In this document: positions 18,054 through 28,239 of the stretch, one piece after another
Layout: every line of letters begins with the position of its first letter
Numbering within the stretch: the stretch's first letter is position 1
Assembly: GCA_001769385.1 (NCBI GenBank)
Contig: MEPB01000033.1
Span: 1-64,000 of the forward strand
Direction of reading: 5' to 3'
Source of the DNA: Bacteroidetes bacterium RIFCSPLOWO2_12_FULL_35_15
Lineage (GTDB): Bacteria; Bacteroidota; Bacteroidia; 2-12-FULL-35-15
DNA: 64,000 bases
Translations under genes and position numbers: made by a program
Notes under the pieces: model-generated
Told to the model about the DNA's origin: nothing
What the model saw: the letters and a program-made list of their open reading frames with translations, nothing else
Databases searched by the model: none

Positions 18054-21000
18054 TCAATACACCACATTTACATGGCCAATTTTTGTATTTAATTTATCCT
18101 CTGTACATTTTGTTTTATATTGAAAGTTCCAAACATACACATCTTGCTTGACTAAAGTTCCTTTGTAAATACCATTCCATCCAGTATCTTCTTTTTCTGA
18201 TTCAAAAATTAATTCTCCCCAGCGATCAAATATGGTTAAATGATAATAGGTAATGTCTATACCTTTACCTGTAAAAATATCATTTAGTCCGTTGGTATTT
18301 GGAGTAAAAGAATTTGGAAACCAAACAATACCAGCCCCCAAACCTCCATCAAGCAAAATAGTATCGCTCAAGATACAATTTGCATTATTCATCACTACCC
18401 AATATTTACCGGATTCAGTTACATCGATTGTTTGTGTAGTCGCCCCTGTTGACCATAAATAGGAAGCCCCGGATGCTCCTGCATCAAGCGTATATTTTTC
18501 TATGTTACAAAGCATGGCACTGTTTTCCCAAGCAACCGGTTTAATAGCATTTACAATAGTGGTATCTCTTATTTTACACTGGGTATTGGCAACTATTACT
18601 GAAAATGTTCCTCCGGAAGAAACTGTAATTGTTTGGGTACTTGCTCCTGTTGACCATAAATAGGATGTTGCTGGAGCTCCTGCATCCAAAATGATGGAAT
18701 CATTCGGACAAATACTGCTGGTAGTTGGAAGATTTACTACCGGATAGGAAATATAATTAACATTCAATGTATCAAATGTTTGGCAGGATCCTAAAGTAGT
18801 AATTACTGAATACTGCCCAGATGATGTTACGTTTATGGCCGATGACACAGCTCCGGTTGACCAAAGATAAGTTGAACTGAAAACAAAAGCATTTAATGTT
18901 ACACTTTGGCCTGAACATAAAGTAGTGTCGTTGCCCAAAGATAGTTGACTTAAAATTTGAATATTTATAGTGTCTTTTTTTATACAGTTTCCATTTGATA
19001 CAGTAACATAATAAGGTCCTGTAGTATTTACAGTAATAGTTTGCATTACACTGCCTGTTGACCACAAATAGGTTGATCCCGGGTTCCCTGCATTTAATGT
19101 AATTGAACTGCTCTGGCAAACCGTTGTATCATTCCCTAAATTAGGCACAGGATAAGTTAAAAAAGCAATATTCATAGTGTCATCTAATTGACATGTTCCG
19201 GAAGAAACAGAAACCCAATATTGGCCACTATTTATAACATTAATAATTTGTGATGAAGCCCCTGTGGACCATAAATACGTTGAACCTGCATTTTCTGCAT
19301 TTAATGTTAAGCTTTGACCCGAACACAAACTTGTGTCATTACCTATAGATGGTTGGCTTAAAAGCTGAATGTCTATGGTGTCAGAAGCTGAACAAGTTCC
19401 ATTACTAACAGTTACCCAATAATTTCCAATTGAATTTGCTGTTATGGTTTGAGTGCTTGCTCCTGTGGACCATGAATAAATATTTCCTGAAGAACCTGCA
19501 TTCAGTATCATATTTGGGACTCCACATAGGGTTGTATCATTTCCAAGATTTACTTGGGGTTGAGGCAACACTTTGACAATTAGATGAGCTGTATCAGAAA
19601 TATTGCAACTCGAAGAATCCACAGCTGTAAACACTACGGTATAGGTACCCGGACTTGAATAAACATGGGTTGGCGATGTACTTGTATTTATTACTGAGCC
19701 ATCACCAAAATCCCACAGGTAGCTTACTGCATTGCTGGTATTTAAAAAACTTACAGAAGTTCCCAAACAAACGGTATCATTGGGGGCGATTGATGCAACT
19801 GCATTTATGCCTGCCATCTGAAAATCTATTTTAACCACAAACAAATTATAGGAGGATGTTAAAGAACCGTCATCATACGCCCAACTCGGAGTAACGGCTC
19901 CTCCAGCCGGCATGCAAATGCCTTGATATATTGTCCCGCTGGGATCAAAACGACTGGTCCCACCATCCACATGCGTACCATAATAAAATGAGCCATATAG
20001 TTGTGTTAAAGCATTTTTTCCAAGTACAAAAAAGTAACAAGAACCGCCATTCGCTGATGATTGTGTGCTAAAAAGAGCATTACTTGTAATAGGATAGTTA
20101 TTGGTAGATCCAAATCCTGACATATAAACATTTTCACAGCTATCAACCATAAAGGCTGCTGGCTCCATATGCGAAGCTGATCCATCTCCGAATACGGTCG
20201 AAAACATAAGTGATGTTAATCCTGAATTAAATTTGCTTACAAAGTTGCTGCTCCCCGGATTACTATAAACTCCGGCAGTTATAGGAATGGCACCATTGCT
20301 ACACCCATATATGTATGGATTTCCCGAACCATCCATATCCATAAAATAAGATATATCATCCGCATTGGTTCCGAAAAAGGTGGAAGAGAGTATAGCGGTT
20401 CCGGTAGCATTAAATTTGGTAATATAGCCATCTATTGTACCTCCACTAAACGATTGATCGTAGGCACCAGCGGTGTTTGGAAAGTTTAAGCTTTCGCTAC
20501 AGCCGGTAACATATAACTGCCCTGCTGAATTTAACCGCAAAGCGTAAGCTCCATCTGAATTTGAACCTCCCAAAAAAGTGCTCCATTGCAATGAAGAAAG
20601 ATTTGGAGACAGACGAAAAGCGCATCCATCATACGTTCCTGCTCCATTAAGTGTTTGATTATAAGCTCCTGCTGATGTAGGGAAATTTGATGAATTTGTA
20701 AAACTTGCCACCCATGCATTCCCTGTAGCATCAACAATTATTTCTCCTCGCTGAGAATCATGATAATTCATATTCCAGGGAACGTTTCCTCCTCCATCGT
20801 CCTGGCTTCCCCCGATATAGGTAGATCCAATCAACGCTGTACCGGAAGCATTTAAATGTGTTATAACAATATCTGTATTTCCATTGTAAGAATTATCAAA
20901 ACAAATTGCAGAGGTCGGATAATTGGAAGATAAACTGGCACCAAGTACATATAATTCTCCATTTGCAGGAATAAATAAACTATTAGGAACATCATCAGAT

Positions 21001-22004
21001 GTTCCACCAAGATAAGTCGCATAAAGCAAGGACGATGAATTAGGATTAAATTTACTTATTGCAATATCACAGCCTCCTCCAAAACTTGACTGAAAAGCAC
21101 CCATAGTTGTAGGATATCCAGGACCCCAGCATTGACCCCCGGTATAAATATTTCCTGCCGGATCGTAAGCCGCACAGTGGCCATAAGTAGCTGTATTTGC
21201 TGACCCGGTATAAGTTGCACCAACTAATACCGGATCAATTATCAAAGTATTATTAGTATCATATCCCTCAGGCAATTTAAATGAAACCATTGTTCCATCG
21301 TCAGATAATTCATATTGACATTTTATCTCTTGTTTTATTCCATTAATAAATTGATATGAATACGGAATGTTCTCAATAATATCACCTACCGAAGTTTTAA
21401 TAATCAGTTTATTATTTATAACAATCAATTTGTCCACACCATTAAACTCCATCTTTATTTTTTCAGGGTTACCTCCTGTTGCAACCACAAAATCATATTT
21501 AAAATTTTGTCCCTTTTGATAGGCTGTTATATTAATCTTCGGATAAATATTTTTATAGTTAACAGTAGCGTATGAACTCACTTCCGAAGCCCATTTGGAA
21601 GGGTCGTTCCCGATAAAATAGTTGCTGTAATAACTTGCCTTTTTTTGAGCAAATATCTCAACATCCGAATTCGAACCAACAAAATTCATTTGAAAGGCAT
21701 GCAAATGGACTGCTTCATTTTGAACATCGTTATTGATTTTGAAATTTTGATATTTGTCGTGTATTTTTTCAAGTTCAGAAGGATCGTATTTTACAAAAGT
21801 AAATTTGTCTTTCTCCATGAATAATGTAGTGCCATTTCCAACCTCAGAACGGTATTTAACTTGAGCAGGCCATTGATTTTTATTCTCTGTGAACTTAATG
21901 GTGCTTTGTGGTTCCGAAGTTTTAACTCCACCACCGGCAAAGCCATTTGAGAAAAAAACAAATAGAAAAATAAATACGAAAGATTTTTTAACTATTTGCT
22001 TCAT
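18054..22004 (-). CDS. Giant secreted protein with PKD, six Ig-like repeats and gliding C-terminal domain
   Basis: A 1316-residue paralogue of the neighbouring genes with an almost identical signal peptide (MKQIVKKSFVFIFLFVFFSNGFA) and a DUF7948-like start (IKFTENKNQWPAQVKYRSEV). SBBP repeats and one PKD domain (YLWDFGDGSVINTSTSPTH) follow. Then come six tandem repeats of about 67 residues carrying LGNDTTLC and YLWSTGA. The end is a type B T9SS domain (IVWFPNSFTPNTNGLNDIF, IFDRWGELIFES). The repeats resemble extracellular Ig-like spacers. The last repeat and the sorting domain are nearly the same as in the next paralogue, which implies recent exchange or duplication. Export via the T9SS is inferred. 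Confidence 0.9.
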   Translation of the reverse strand: MKQIVKKSFVFIFLFVFFSNGFAGGGVKTSEPQSTIKFTENKNQWPAQVKYRSEVGNGTTLFMEKDKFTFVKYDPSELEKIHDKYQNFKINNDVQNEAVHLHAFQMNFVGSNSDVEIFAQKKASYYSNYFIGNDPSKWASEVSSYATVNYKNIYPKINITAYQKGQNFKYDFVVATGGNPEKIKMEFNGVDKLIVINNKLIIKTSVGDIIENIPYSYQFINGIKQEIKCQYELSDDGTMVSFKLPEGYDTNNTLIIDPVLVGATYTGSANTATYGHCAAYDPAGNIYTGGQCWGPGYPTTMGAFQSSFGGGCDIAISKFNPNSSSLLYATYLGGTSDDVPNSLFIPANGELYVLGASLSSNYPTSAICFDNSYNGNTDIVITHLNASGTALIGSTYIGGSQDDGGGNVPWNMNYHDSQRGEIIVDATGNAWVASFTNSSNFPTSAGAYNQTLNGAGTYDGCAFRLSPNLSSLQWSTFLGGSNSDGAYALRLNSAGQLYVTGCSESLNFPNTAGAYDQSFSGGTIDGYITKFNATGTAILSSTFFGTNADDISYFMDMDGSGNPYIYGCSNGAIPITAGVYSNPGSSNFVSKFNSGLTSLMFSTVFGDGSASHMEPAAFMVDSCENVYMSGFGSTNNYPITSNALFSTQSSANGGSCYFFVLGKNALTQLYGSFYYGTHVDGGTSRFDPSGTIYQGICMPAGGAVTPSWAYDDGSLTSSYNLFVVKIDFQMAGINAVASIAPNDTVCLGTSVSFLNTSNAVSYLWDFGDGSVINTSTSPTHVYSSPGTYTVVFTAVDSSSCNISDTAHLIVKVLPQPQVNLGNDTTLCGVPNMILNAGSSGNIYSWSTGASTQTITANSIGNYWVTVSNGTCSASDTIDIQLLSQPSIGNDTSLCSGQSLTLNAENAGSTYLWSTGASSQIINVINSGQYWVSVSSGTCQLDDTMNIAFLTYPVPNLGNDTTVCQSSSITLNAGNPGSTYLWSTGSVMQTITVNTTGPYYVTVSNGNCIKKDTINIQILSQLSLGNDTTLCSGQSVTLNAFVFSSTYLWSTGAVSSAINVTSSGQYSVITTLGSCQTFDTLNVNYISYPVVNLPTTSSICPNDSIILDAGAPATSYLWSTGASTQTITVSSGGTFSVIVANTQCKIRDTTIVNAIKPVAWENSAMLCNIEKYTLDAGASGASYLWSTGATTQTIDVTESGKYWVVMNNANCILSDTILLDGGLGAGIVWFPNSFTPNTNGLNDIFTGKGIDITYYHLTIFDRWGELIFESEKEDTGWNGIYKGTLVKQDVYVWNFQYKTKCTEDKLNTKIGHVNVVY

Positions 22005-22041
22005 ATGAAGTATTCGTTATCGAATTAATTTAAAAACGTAT

Positions 22042-22072
22042 CAAAAATAAGAAAATTTATAGCCTACTTCAA
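22042..22072 (-). promoter_or_regulatory. Probable promoter of the second giant gene
   Basis: On the minus strand TTG (22070-22072), a spacer of 20, and TATTTTTG (22042-22049) match the Bacteroidota promoter pattern (TTG, about 19 bases, TAnnTTTG). The gene starts 37 bases downstream. It shows that each giant gene may be transcribed on its own. Confidence 0.4.
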
Positions 22073-25000
22073 CGTACCACTGTTACGTGTCCAATTTTTG
22101 TATTCAATTTATCCTCCGTACATTTTGTTTTATAGGCCAACTTCCAGATATATACATCTTGCTCCACTATAGCCCCTTTGAATGTGCCATTCCATCCATT
22201 GTTTTCTTTTTCCGATTCAAAAACCAGTTCTCCCCAGCGATTAAATATGCTCAAATGAAAATAAGTAATATCTATGCCTTTTCCTGTAAAATTATCGTTC
22301 AATCCATTTGCATTTGGAGTAAATGAATTGGGGAACCAAACAATACCTGCTCCTAAACCACCATCCAATAGAATGGTATCGCTTAAGATGCAATTATCTT
22401 TATTCATTTGTACCCAATAAGTACCCGGCTCTGCAACATCAATTGTTTGTGTGACTGCTCCTGTTGACCAGAGATAAGATGTTCCGGATGCTCCCGCATC
22501 AAGGCTGAATTTCTCCATATTACATAGGGTTACATTCTTTTCCCAGGTAATCGGAAGAATCCCAGTTATGATAGCTGTATCCTTGGTTTTACATTGCGCA
22601 TTAGCTACGGTTACAGAAAACATTCCTCCGGAAGAAATTGTAATTGATTGAGTAGTATCACCTGTTGACCATAAATAAGATGTTGCCGGAGCACCTGCAT
22701 CCAAAACTAGGGTCTCATTCGGACAAATAATATTACTCGATGGAAGATTAACTAAGGGGTAGGGAACATAATTGACATTCATTGTATCCCGTGACTGGCA
22801 GGCACCTAACCTTGTAATGACTGTATATTGCCCTGATGAAATAACATTTATGGCTGAGGATGTTGCTCCTGTTGACCATAAATAGGTTGCACCTGAAACA
22901 AAAACACTTAATGTTACATGCTGTCCGGCACATAAAGTAGTATCGCTTCCTAATTGAGGTAAGATCCGCTCAATGACAATGGCTGTATCCGATACACTGC
23001 ATTGTCCATTAGAAACGGTTACAAAATAAGTTCCTCCTGAAGAAACGAAAATTTCTTGAGTAGTGTCGCCTGTTGACCATAAATAGGATGTTGCAGAAGT
23101 TCCTGCATCTAATAACATAGAATCGTTTTGGCAAATAAAACCACTCGCGGGCAAATTAACTACCGGATAGGGAATATAATTTATTGCAACAGTATCAAAT
23201 GTTTGACACGATGCCAACGTAATAGTTACCGAATATTGGCCGGCTGATGACACATTAATTGATGAAGTAGTAAGACCAGTTGACCATAGATAAGTGGCTC
23301 CTGAAACAAATGCGTTTAATGTTATAGGTTGACCCATACACAAGGTTGTATCGTTTCCTAATGGTGAAAATAAATCAAGCTGTTGAATATTTATGGTATC
23401 TGAGGCGGCACAATTTCCATTACTTACTTCCACCCAAAAACTACCAATGGTATCCGCGATAATTGTTTGTGATACTGCCCCTGTTGACCAATTATAAATA
23501 GTTCCGGATGTACCAGCATTCAATACTAAATTGGGTGTTTGGCATAAAACAGTATCGTTTCCTATGTTTAAATTTGGAAGCGGTGCAACCACGATCGTTA
23601 AATGTGAGGTATCAGAAAACAGGCAGCCGGAAGAATCAATAGCAATAAGTGTGACAATGAATGTTCCTGATGTTGCATAGGTATGACTAGGAGAAGCTAT
23701 GTTGCTAACTGCTGAATTGTCACCAAAATTCCATAAATAATTATAGGCATTTGCACTTGCGTTATTAAAGTTAACTGTTTCTCCAAGGCAAATGGTGTCA
23801 TTGGGTGAAATCACGGCATTTGCATTTACACCTGCTGCCTGGAAATCAAATTTAAAAACTCCCATATTGCAATTCCAGGATAGATTTACATTGGTTGGAT
23901 CGGTTGAATCAATCAATGCGTGTGGCCAGGAACCGGGAGTAACAGGGAAATCATCGTTTCCGGGGCAACCCGCACAAACAGCCTGATATACAATCCCTTT
24001 TTTGTCAAAACGACTTGTTCCTCCATCAACATGTTCCTGACTTAAGGGACCACCAAAATATGTTCCATAGAGTAAAGAACTGGCATTAGGTGTGAGCACA
24101 AATAAATAAAAATTAAAGCCATCGGTGGTCGGCTGCAAGGCATTGCTTGTAAGAGGCATATTTGTTGTCGGGCTGCCGGTAAGTATATTTCCGCCCCATC
24201 CACATACATAAATATTTCCGCAATTATCCACTAAAAAAGAGGAGGGGGAAATATTAACTTGTCCACTGCCATTCCCAAAAACAGTAGTGATCAACTGTGA
24301 TGATAAATTATTATCCATTTTCCAAATGAATTGTTTGCTATTCGGATTTGAATATACACCCCCCGAAACAGGCATCACTCCTTCTGATTGCCCAATAATA
24401 TATACATCGTAATTGTTATCCAATTGAATTAAAAATGATTGATCATAAAATGGTGTGCCGATAAATGTTGATTTTAAAAAGGCCGTGCCATCATTCTTAA
24501 TTTTTGTTACAAAGCCATCTGTTATACCTCCATTATAGGTTGTATTAAGCGCTCCGGATGTAATCGGAAAATTAACACTTGCTGTTCCACCTGTAGTATA
24601 AATATTTAAGGAATTATCCAGGGTGAGTGCATAACATCCGTCATCAGCATTTCCACCAACGTAGGTGCTCCACAACAGGGTGCTGAAATCAGCATCCATT
24701 TTAAACACAACACCATCCATGCCTCCTCCGGCTGCAGGCTGCGGACACCCTGCTGTTGTTGGGAAATCAGATGAATAGGTACAACTGGCAATATAGCAAT
24801 TACCGGCATTATCTACCTGAATTTCTCCGCGATAATAATCACCATAATTATACACCAATACATTGCTGCTGTTATTGGCACCATCATTATCACTACCACC
24901 AATAAAGGAAGAAGCCAGCAAAGCTGTTCCTGTGATATTGAATTTTGAAACGTATAAATCTGTTCCACTTGGATATTCTGTTCCATTTGAGGAGAACATC

Positions 25001-26133
25001 AAATACGCTCCTCCGGCAAAACTTGTATCAAATGCGTTTGGCGTTACGGGAAAATCACTGGAACCGGTGGCTCCAAAAAGCATTAATTCGTTTTGAGAAT
25101 TTACAATTAAACTGCTTACAATTTCAGTACCTACAGCTCCTCCAATATAGGTTGCATATTGTAAAAAAATTCCGGAGGAATCATATTTTGTAATAACTAC
25201 ATCTGTTCTGGCGTATTGAACTATGCCGTTATAGGTTTCATCAAACGCACCCAGTGTAACAGGGTACCCCTGATCAAAACAAGTACCTCCTCCATATAAA
25301 TTCCCTGCATCATCATACGTAGCTGTCATTCCAAAATTATCAGCAGTAGAACCCGAAGAACAAGCAAATACTAATATTGGATCTATTATCAGCTCCTCGT
25401 TTTTATCATATCCTTTAGGAAAACGAAAACTTACGATCGTATTTTCCAGTACAAACTCGCAAGGCACTTCCACTTTTTCTCCATCGATCCATTGATAAGC
25501 ATATGGTTTCTCTTCAACCAGTTCATTCAGACCGGTTTTTATTCGTAATGATTTTTTTACGATTGAAATTTTTTCCAAGCCCTCATACAAAAGTTTAATT
25601 TCATCAGGATTGGCTTGTGGTGCAACAATAAAATTATACTTCAAACTATTTTGTAAACCAAGCAATTGTATGTCTATTCCATTATAGAGGTTTTTGTAAT
25701 TTACCTCCTTGTAATTTTTTACATTACCCGCCCATTTGCTTTTGTCATTTCCGATAAAAAAATTGCAATAATCAGGAGTTGTCTGTTTGGCCGATGTCAG
25801 AGGATCGTTCAATGAATTAACAAACGTCATTCGAAATGCATGGGAACGAATCTGCTCATGCTTTTGAGAGGTTGCGGAACGGTGTTTTTTAACATGATTT
25901 TTTCGTAGCGTTTCTTTGTCATAAAAATTATAGGTGAAACAATTTTTTTCAAGAAATAATACACCACCATCCAATTGGGCACGGTACAATACCTTTTTAT
26001 CCCACTGCGATTTGTTTTCGGTGAATTTGATGGCACTTTGCGGCACAGGATGTTTCAGACCAACAGCAAACCCGTTGTTGATAAAGGCGCATAAAAATAC
26101 AAGAAGCAACTGTTTTTTTACTCTATGCTTCAT
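22069..26133 (-). CDS. Giant secreted protein, third paralogue with six Ig-like repeats
   Basis: A 1354-residue protein with a signal peptide (MKHRVKKQLLLVFLCAFINNGFA). The DUF7948-like domain (IKFTENKSQWDKKVLYRAQL) and SBBP repeats are closest to the 14371-17988 protein. The C-terminal half, with one PKD domain (YLWNFGDNSAVSNIASPSH), six repeats of about 67 residues with YLWSTG and a type B T9SS domain (SIFNRWGELVFESEKE), is closest to the 18054-22004 protein. It therefore looks like a mosaic of the two other paralogues. It is expected on the cell surface or in the medium. Its neighbour upstream is a pseudogene region. Confidence 0.9.
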   Translation of the reverse strand: MKHRVKKQLLLVFLCAFINNGFAVGLKHPVPQSAIKFTENKSQWDKKVLYRAQLDGGVLFLEKNCFTYNFYDKETLRKNHVKKHRSATSQKHEQIRSHAFRMTFVNSLNDPLTSAKQTTPDYCNFFIGNDKSKWAGNVKNYKEVNYKNLYNGIDIQLLGLQNSLKYNFIVAPQANPDEIKLLYEGLEKISIVKKSLRIKTGLNELVEEKPYAYQWIDGEKVEVPCEFVLENTIVSFRFPKGYDKNEELIIDPILVFACSSGSTADNFGMTATYDDAGNLYGGGTCFDQGYPVTLGAFDETYNGIVQYARTDVVITKYDSSGIFLQYATYIGGAVGTEIVSSLIVNSQNELMLFGATGSSDFPVTPNAFDTSFAGGAYLMFSSNGTEYPSGTDLYVSKFNITGTALLASSFIGGSDNDGANNSSNVLVYNYGDYYRGEIQVDNAGNCYIASCTYSSDFPTTAGCPQPAAGGGMDGVVFKMDADFSTLLWSTYVGGNADDGCYALTLDNSLNIYTTGGTASVNFPITSGALNTTYNGGITDGFVTKIKNDGTAFLKSTFIGTPFYDQSFLIQLDNNYDVYIIGQSEGVMPVSGGVYSNPNSKQFIWKMDNNLSSQLITTVFGNGSGQVNISPSSFLVDNCGNIYVCGWGGNILTGSPTTNMPLTSNALQPTTDGFNFYLFVLTPNASSLLYGTYFGGPLSQEHVDGGTSRFDKKGIVYQAVCAGCPGNDDFPVTPGSWPHALIDSTDPTNVNLSWNCNMGVFKFDFQAAGVNANAVISPNDTICLGETVNFNNASANAYNYLWNFGDNSAVSNIASPSHTYATSGTFIVTLIAIDSSGCLFSDTSHLTIVVAPLPNLNIGNDTVLCQTPNLVLNAGTSGTIYNWSTGAVSQTIIADTIGSFWVEVSNGNCAASDTINIQQLDLFSPLGNDTTLCMGQPITLNAFVSGATYLWSTGLTTSSINVSSAGQYSVTITLASCQTFDTVAINYIPYPVVNLPASGFICQNDSMLLDAGTSATSYLWSTGDTTQEIFVSSGGTYFVTVSNGQCSVSDTAIVIERILPQLGSDTTLCAGQHVTLSVFVSGATYLWSTGATSSAINVISSGQYTVITRLGACQSRDTMNVNYVPYPLVNLPSSNIICPNETLVLDAGAPATSYLWSTGDTTQSITISSGGMFSVTVANAQCKTKDTAIITGILPITWEKNVTLCNMEKFSLDAGASGTSYLWSTGAVTQTIDVAEPGTYWVQMNKDNCILSDTILLDGGLGAGIVWFPNSFTPNANGLNDNFTGKGIDITYFHLSIFNRWGELVFESEKENNGWNGTFKGAIVEQDVYIWKLAYKTKCTEDKLNTKIGHVTVVR

Positions 26134-26175
26134 TTACTAGATTAAACGGATTAAATTCAAAATTTGCAATACTAC

Positions 26176-26206
26176 CAAAAATAAGAAAAATAGTTAGTAA
26201 TGTCAA
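26176..26206 (-). promoter_or_regulatory. Probable promoter of the third giant gene
   Basis: Minus-strand TTG (26204-26206), a 20-base spacer and TATTTTTG (26176-26183) lie 43 bases before the start codon. The arrangement equals the one found before the paralogue at 22004. Confidence 0.4.
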
Positions 26207-26542
26207 GGGCATGAAGAAATGAACGCTCTGTTCAATTTCATTCCGAAGAGTACACATTAACACTAATTTCGCATAAATATTCACGTCTTATTTCAATTTT
26301 AAAAAGAAAAAAATTAAATTCAAAAAGACTTATTTTTGAAAGACAAATAAAAGACGCTTAAAAGAAGGCAAATGGTTGCATTTAAAATACACGCTAAACT
26401 CAACCACAAATGAAAAAATCAATACTTGTCTTCAATTGCACTGCTGGCAGTTTCAATGCAATCCTGTAAGAAGGGTTATTTATCACCTGAGCCCGATTAA
26501 AAATTGATTTTAAATGGGAGCTGCACTTTGTTTACAAGCACC

Positions 26543-26612
26543 TGTCATCCTATGAGCGGATCGAAGAATCTTTTTTTTATTAGCAAGATGCTTCATTCCA
26601 TTCAGCATGACA
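26543..26612. repeat. 70-bp TGTCAT...ATGACA palindromic element
   Basis: The element has terminal inverted repeats TGTCAT/ATGACA and an interior typical of the widespread 'GTCATCCTGAGC...TCGAAG...' elements. It sits inside the decayed lipoprotein gene and probably helped to inactivate it. Confidence 0.6.
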
Positions 26613-26840
26613 AAACAACAAACACATAATTTCATAAATAGCTCTGTTTGTTGATGTTTTCGAGGTATTATTAATCGAACTCAGGTTTATACATTGAAAA
26701 ACAGGTATCTCCACCATCTAATTTATCCTTTGTCGCTGATATAATGCCACTTATAAATACCTATGGATATGCAAATGGCTCAGGTTGCCATGGGACCGGA
26801 GATTATACCAATTATATTTATAAAACAGTCCAATGTGTGC

Positions 26841-26870
26841 TGTCCGTTTGAGTTTGTCGAAGACTGTGCG
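26841..26870. repeat. Short repeat tgtccgtttgagtttgtcga
   Basis: This resembles the dispersed Bacteroidota repeat with the core 'GTTTGAGCTTGTCGAA'. It breaks the pseudogene after TNYIYKT. Its exact borders are uncertain. Confidence 0.4.
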
Positions 26871-27087
26871 CAGAAATTTGTTGGACTAAAATATATTTCA
26901 ATTGGGTATTAACACGGCATCCTTCTTCAAGTGTTTTTTATCAATCATTAAGTGACCCGGGGTTTTCACCTAAACAAATGCCTCAAGGCGGTCCAAAACT
27001 GACTCTAATGAGCAAGCAAGAATTTTAGCATGGATAACACAAGGAGCTAAGCCTTAAATTGGATAACAACTTAATTTTCAGGAAGAA

Positions 27088-28173
27088 TTATTTAAATGGA
27101 ACTTTTTTAACGGAGTGCTTAAAAATATAAGAAATGGAAGCGCCTATTTCCAATGCTTTATTATATTTAAAATCATTGTCAACATAACTGTACTCATTTA
27201 TCAGTTCAGTATTGCTATTCCGCTGCGAAGCGTTCACTACATTTGCAAAACCTCCAAAATATCTGGCATCCAGATAAATTCGAATGTTCCTTATTTTGTA
27301 TCCGATACTTCCTCCGGCAAGCCATTCAAAATTGTTTTTTTTCCTCAATGACGTAATGTCAATTTGGTTGTGATAAATGCTTTTATCCACTGCCCCTTCG
27401 GTATAGGTTAAACTTACATTAGCTTTGGAATTTGTTAAATACAAATATCCTATACCGCCATTAATGTTAAATAAAAAATTTTTTACGCTGAATGATTTTT
27501 TTACATAAGTCGGGATCTCCAGAAAGGTTAAATTTTCACTGTAATATAAATTCCAATCTTTGGTGTTACTTTCTAACACTCTGTAGTAACCTATTGTGTA
27601 ATATATTAAATCAAAATTAAAGGAAATGCTTTTGAAGGGCTGAATTTCCATCCATCCATAATAATTAGTGTACCAACCGTTCCCGTATTTCAGATAAGGA
27701 ACATTATAATCAACTTTTTCGAGAATAGAATATGTTTTGGTACTTGTAAAATTAAAATTCATTACTGCATTTTTTACTCCAAGAGAAAACTTAGGAGTAA
27801 CGTAAAACCTTTTTACCAAACGATTAAAATCCTCGTTGTTATTTTCTTCGATAAGTTCATAGTTGGGATTTCTTTTTAATATCTTAAATACAACATCTTC
27901 TGCCTGAGAAATTTCATCTTTTTCGAGAAGGGCTTTTGATTTTAGTGTGTAAATATTTTCTCTTCCTTTTTTTGTAAGCCATGCATTTTTTGAAACACTA
28001 TCCAATAAGCTGATACACCCGTCATAATCCCCATTATTATATAATTCTCCGGCCTTTTGAAGAGCTTCTTCTCCATTGGTTTTTAAACTGGAAACAATTG
28101 CACCAATGTTTTGCCCGCTGGTAAGTGAAGCTGTACCGATAAGAAGTAGAAATAAAAAAAATAGTTGTTTCAT
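27088..28173 (-). CDS. TPR plus outer-membrane beta-barrel protein
   Basis: A 361-residue protein started at the ATG that opens a signal peptide (MKQLFFLFLLLIGTASLTSGQ); an upstream ATG at 28203 only adds ten polar and hydrophobic residues. Residues about 25-110 are TPR-like helices (ALQKAGELYNNGDYDGCISLLDS). Residues 120-361 are barrel-type strands with many aromatics (WMEIQPFKSISFNFDLIYYT, FLFNINGGIGYLYL, IRIYLDARYFGG, ALEIGASISYIF). The location is outer membrane. It lies downstream of the STAND cluster but is separated from it by an inverted-repeat element, so membership in that operon is doubtful. No specific function is recognised. Confidence 0.75.
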   Translation of the reverse strand: MKQLFFLFLLLIGTASLTSGQNIGAIVSSLKTNGEEALQKAGELYNNGDYDGCISLLDSVSKNAWLTKKGRENIYTLKSKALLEKDEISQAEDVVFKILKRNPNYELIEENNNEDFNRLVKRFYVTPKFSLGVKNAVMNFNFTSTKTYSILEKVDYNVPYLKYGNGWYTNYYGWMEIQPFKSISFNFDLIYYTIGYYRVLESNTKDWNLYYSENLTFLEIPTYVKKSFSVKNFLFNINGGIGYLYLTNSKANVSLTYTEGAVDKSIYHNQIDITSLRKKNNFEWLAGGSIGYKIRNIRIYLDARYFGGFANVVNASQRNSNTELINEYSYVDNDFKYNKALEIGASISYIFKHSVKKVPFK

Positions 28174-28239
28174 TTTAAAAATAATATACGGTTTAATTAA
28201 CACGCATTGTTTTCAGCCAGTAAATTTTCAAATTTCAAG

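Larger units (their letters stand above)
26410..27056 (+). pseudogene. Decayed lipoprotein gene with cytochrome-c-like CHGTG motif
   Basis: No long reading frame exists here, but pieces in changing frames make one recognisable protein. It starts MKKSIL at 26410. After a one-base shift comes SSIALLAVSMQSCKKGY, a lipoprotein signal with lipobox MQSC. From about 26700 it reads LSFVADIMPLINT, then GSGCHGTGDYTNY. Near 26980 it reads MPQGGPKLT and, after another shift, NEQARILAWITQGAKP and a stop at about 27056. The order (DIMPI..., GCHxxG.YTNY, MPxGG, I..WI.QGA) is that of small haem-binding-like lipoproteins common in Bacteroidota. Two repeat elements (26543-26612 and about 26841-26870) interrupt it. 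It is a clear relic, since at least three frame changes would be needed to read through. Confidence 0.7.

Noticed and set aside
18360-19560. Regular repeats that might suggest a CRISPR array
   Set aside because: The period is about 200 bases and the repeats are in-frame coding units of Ig-like domains.
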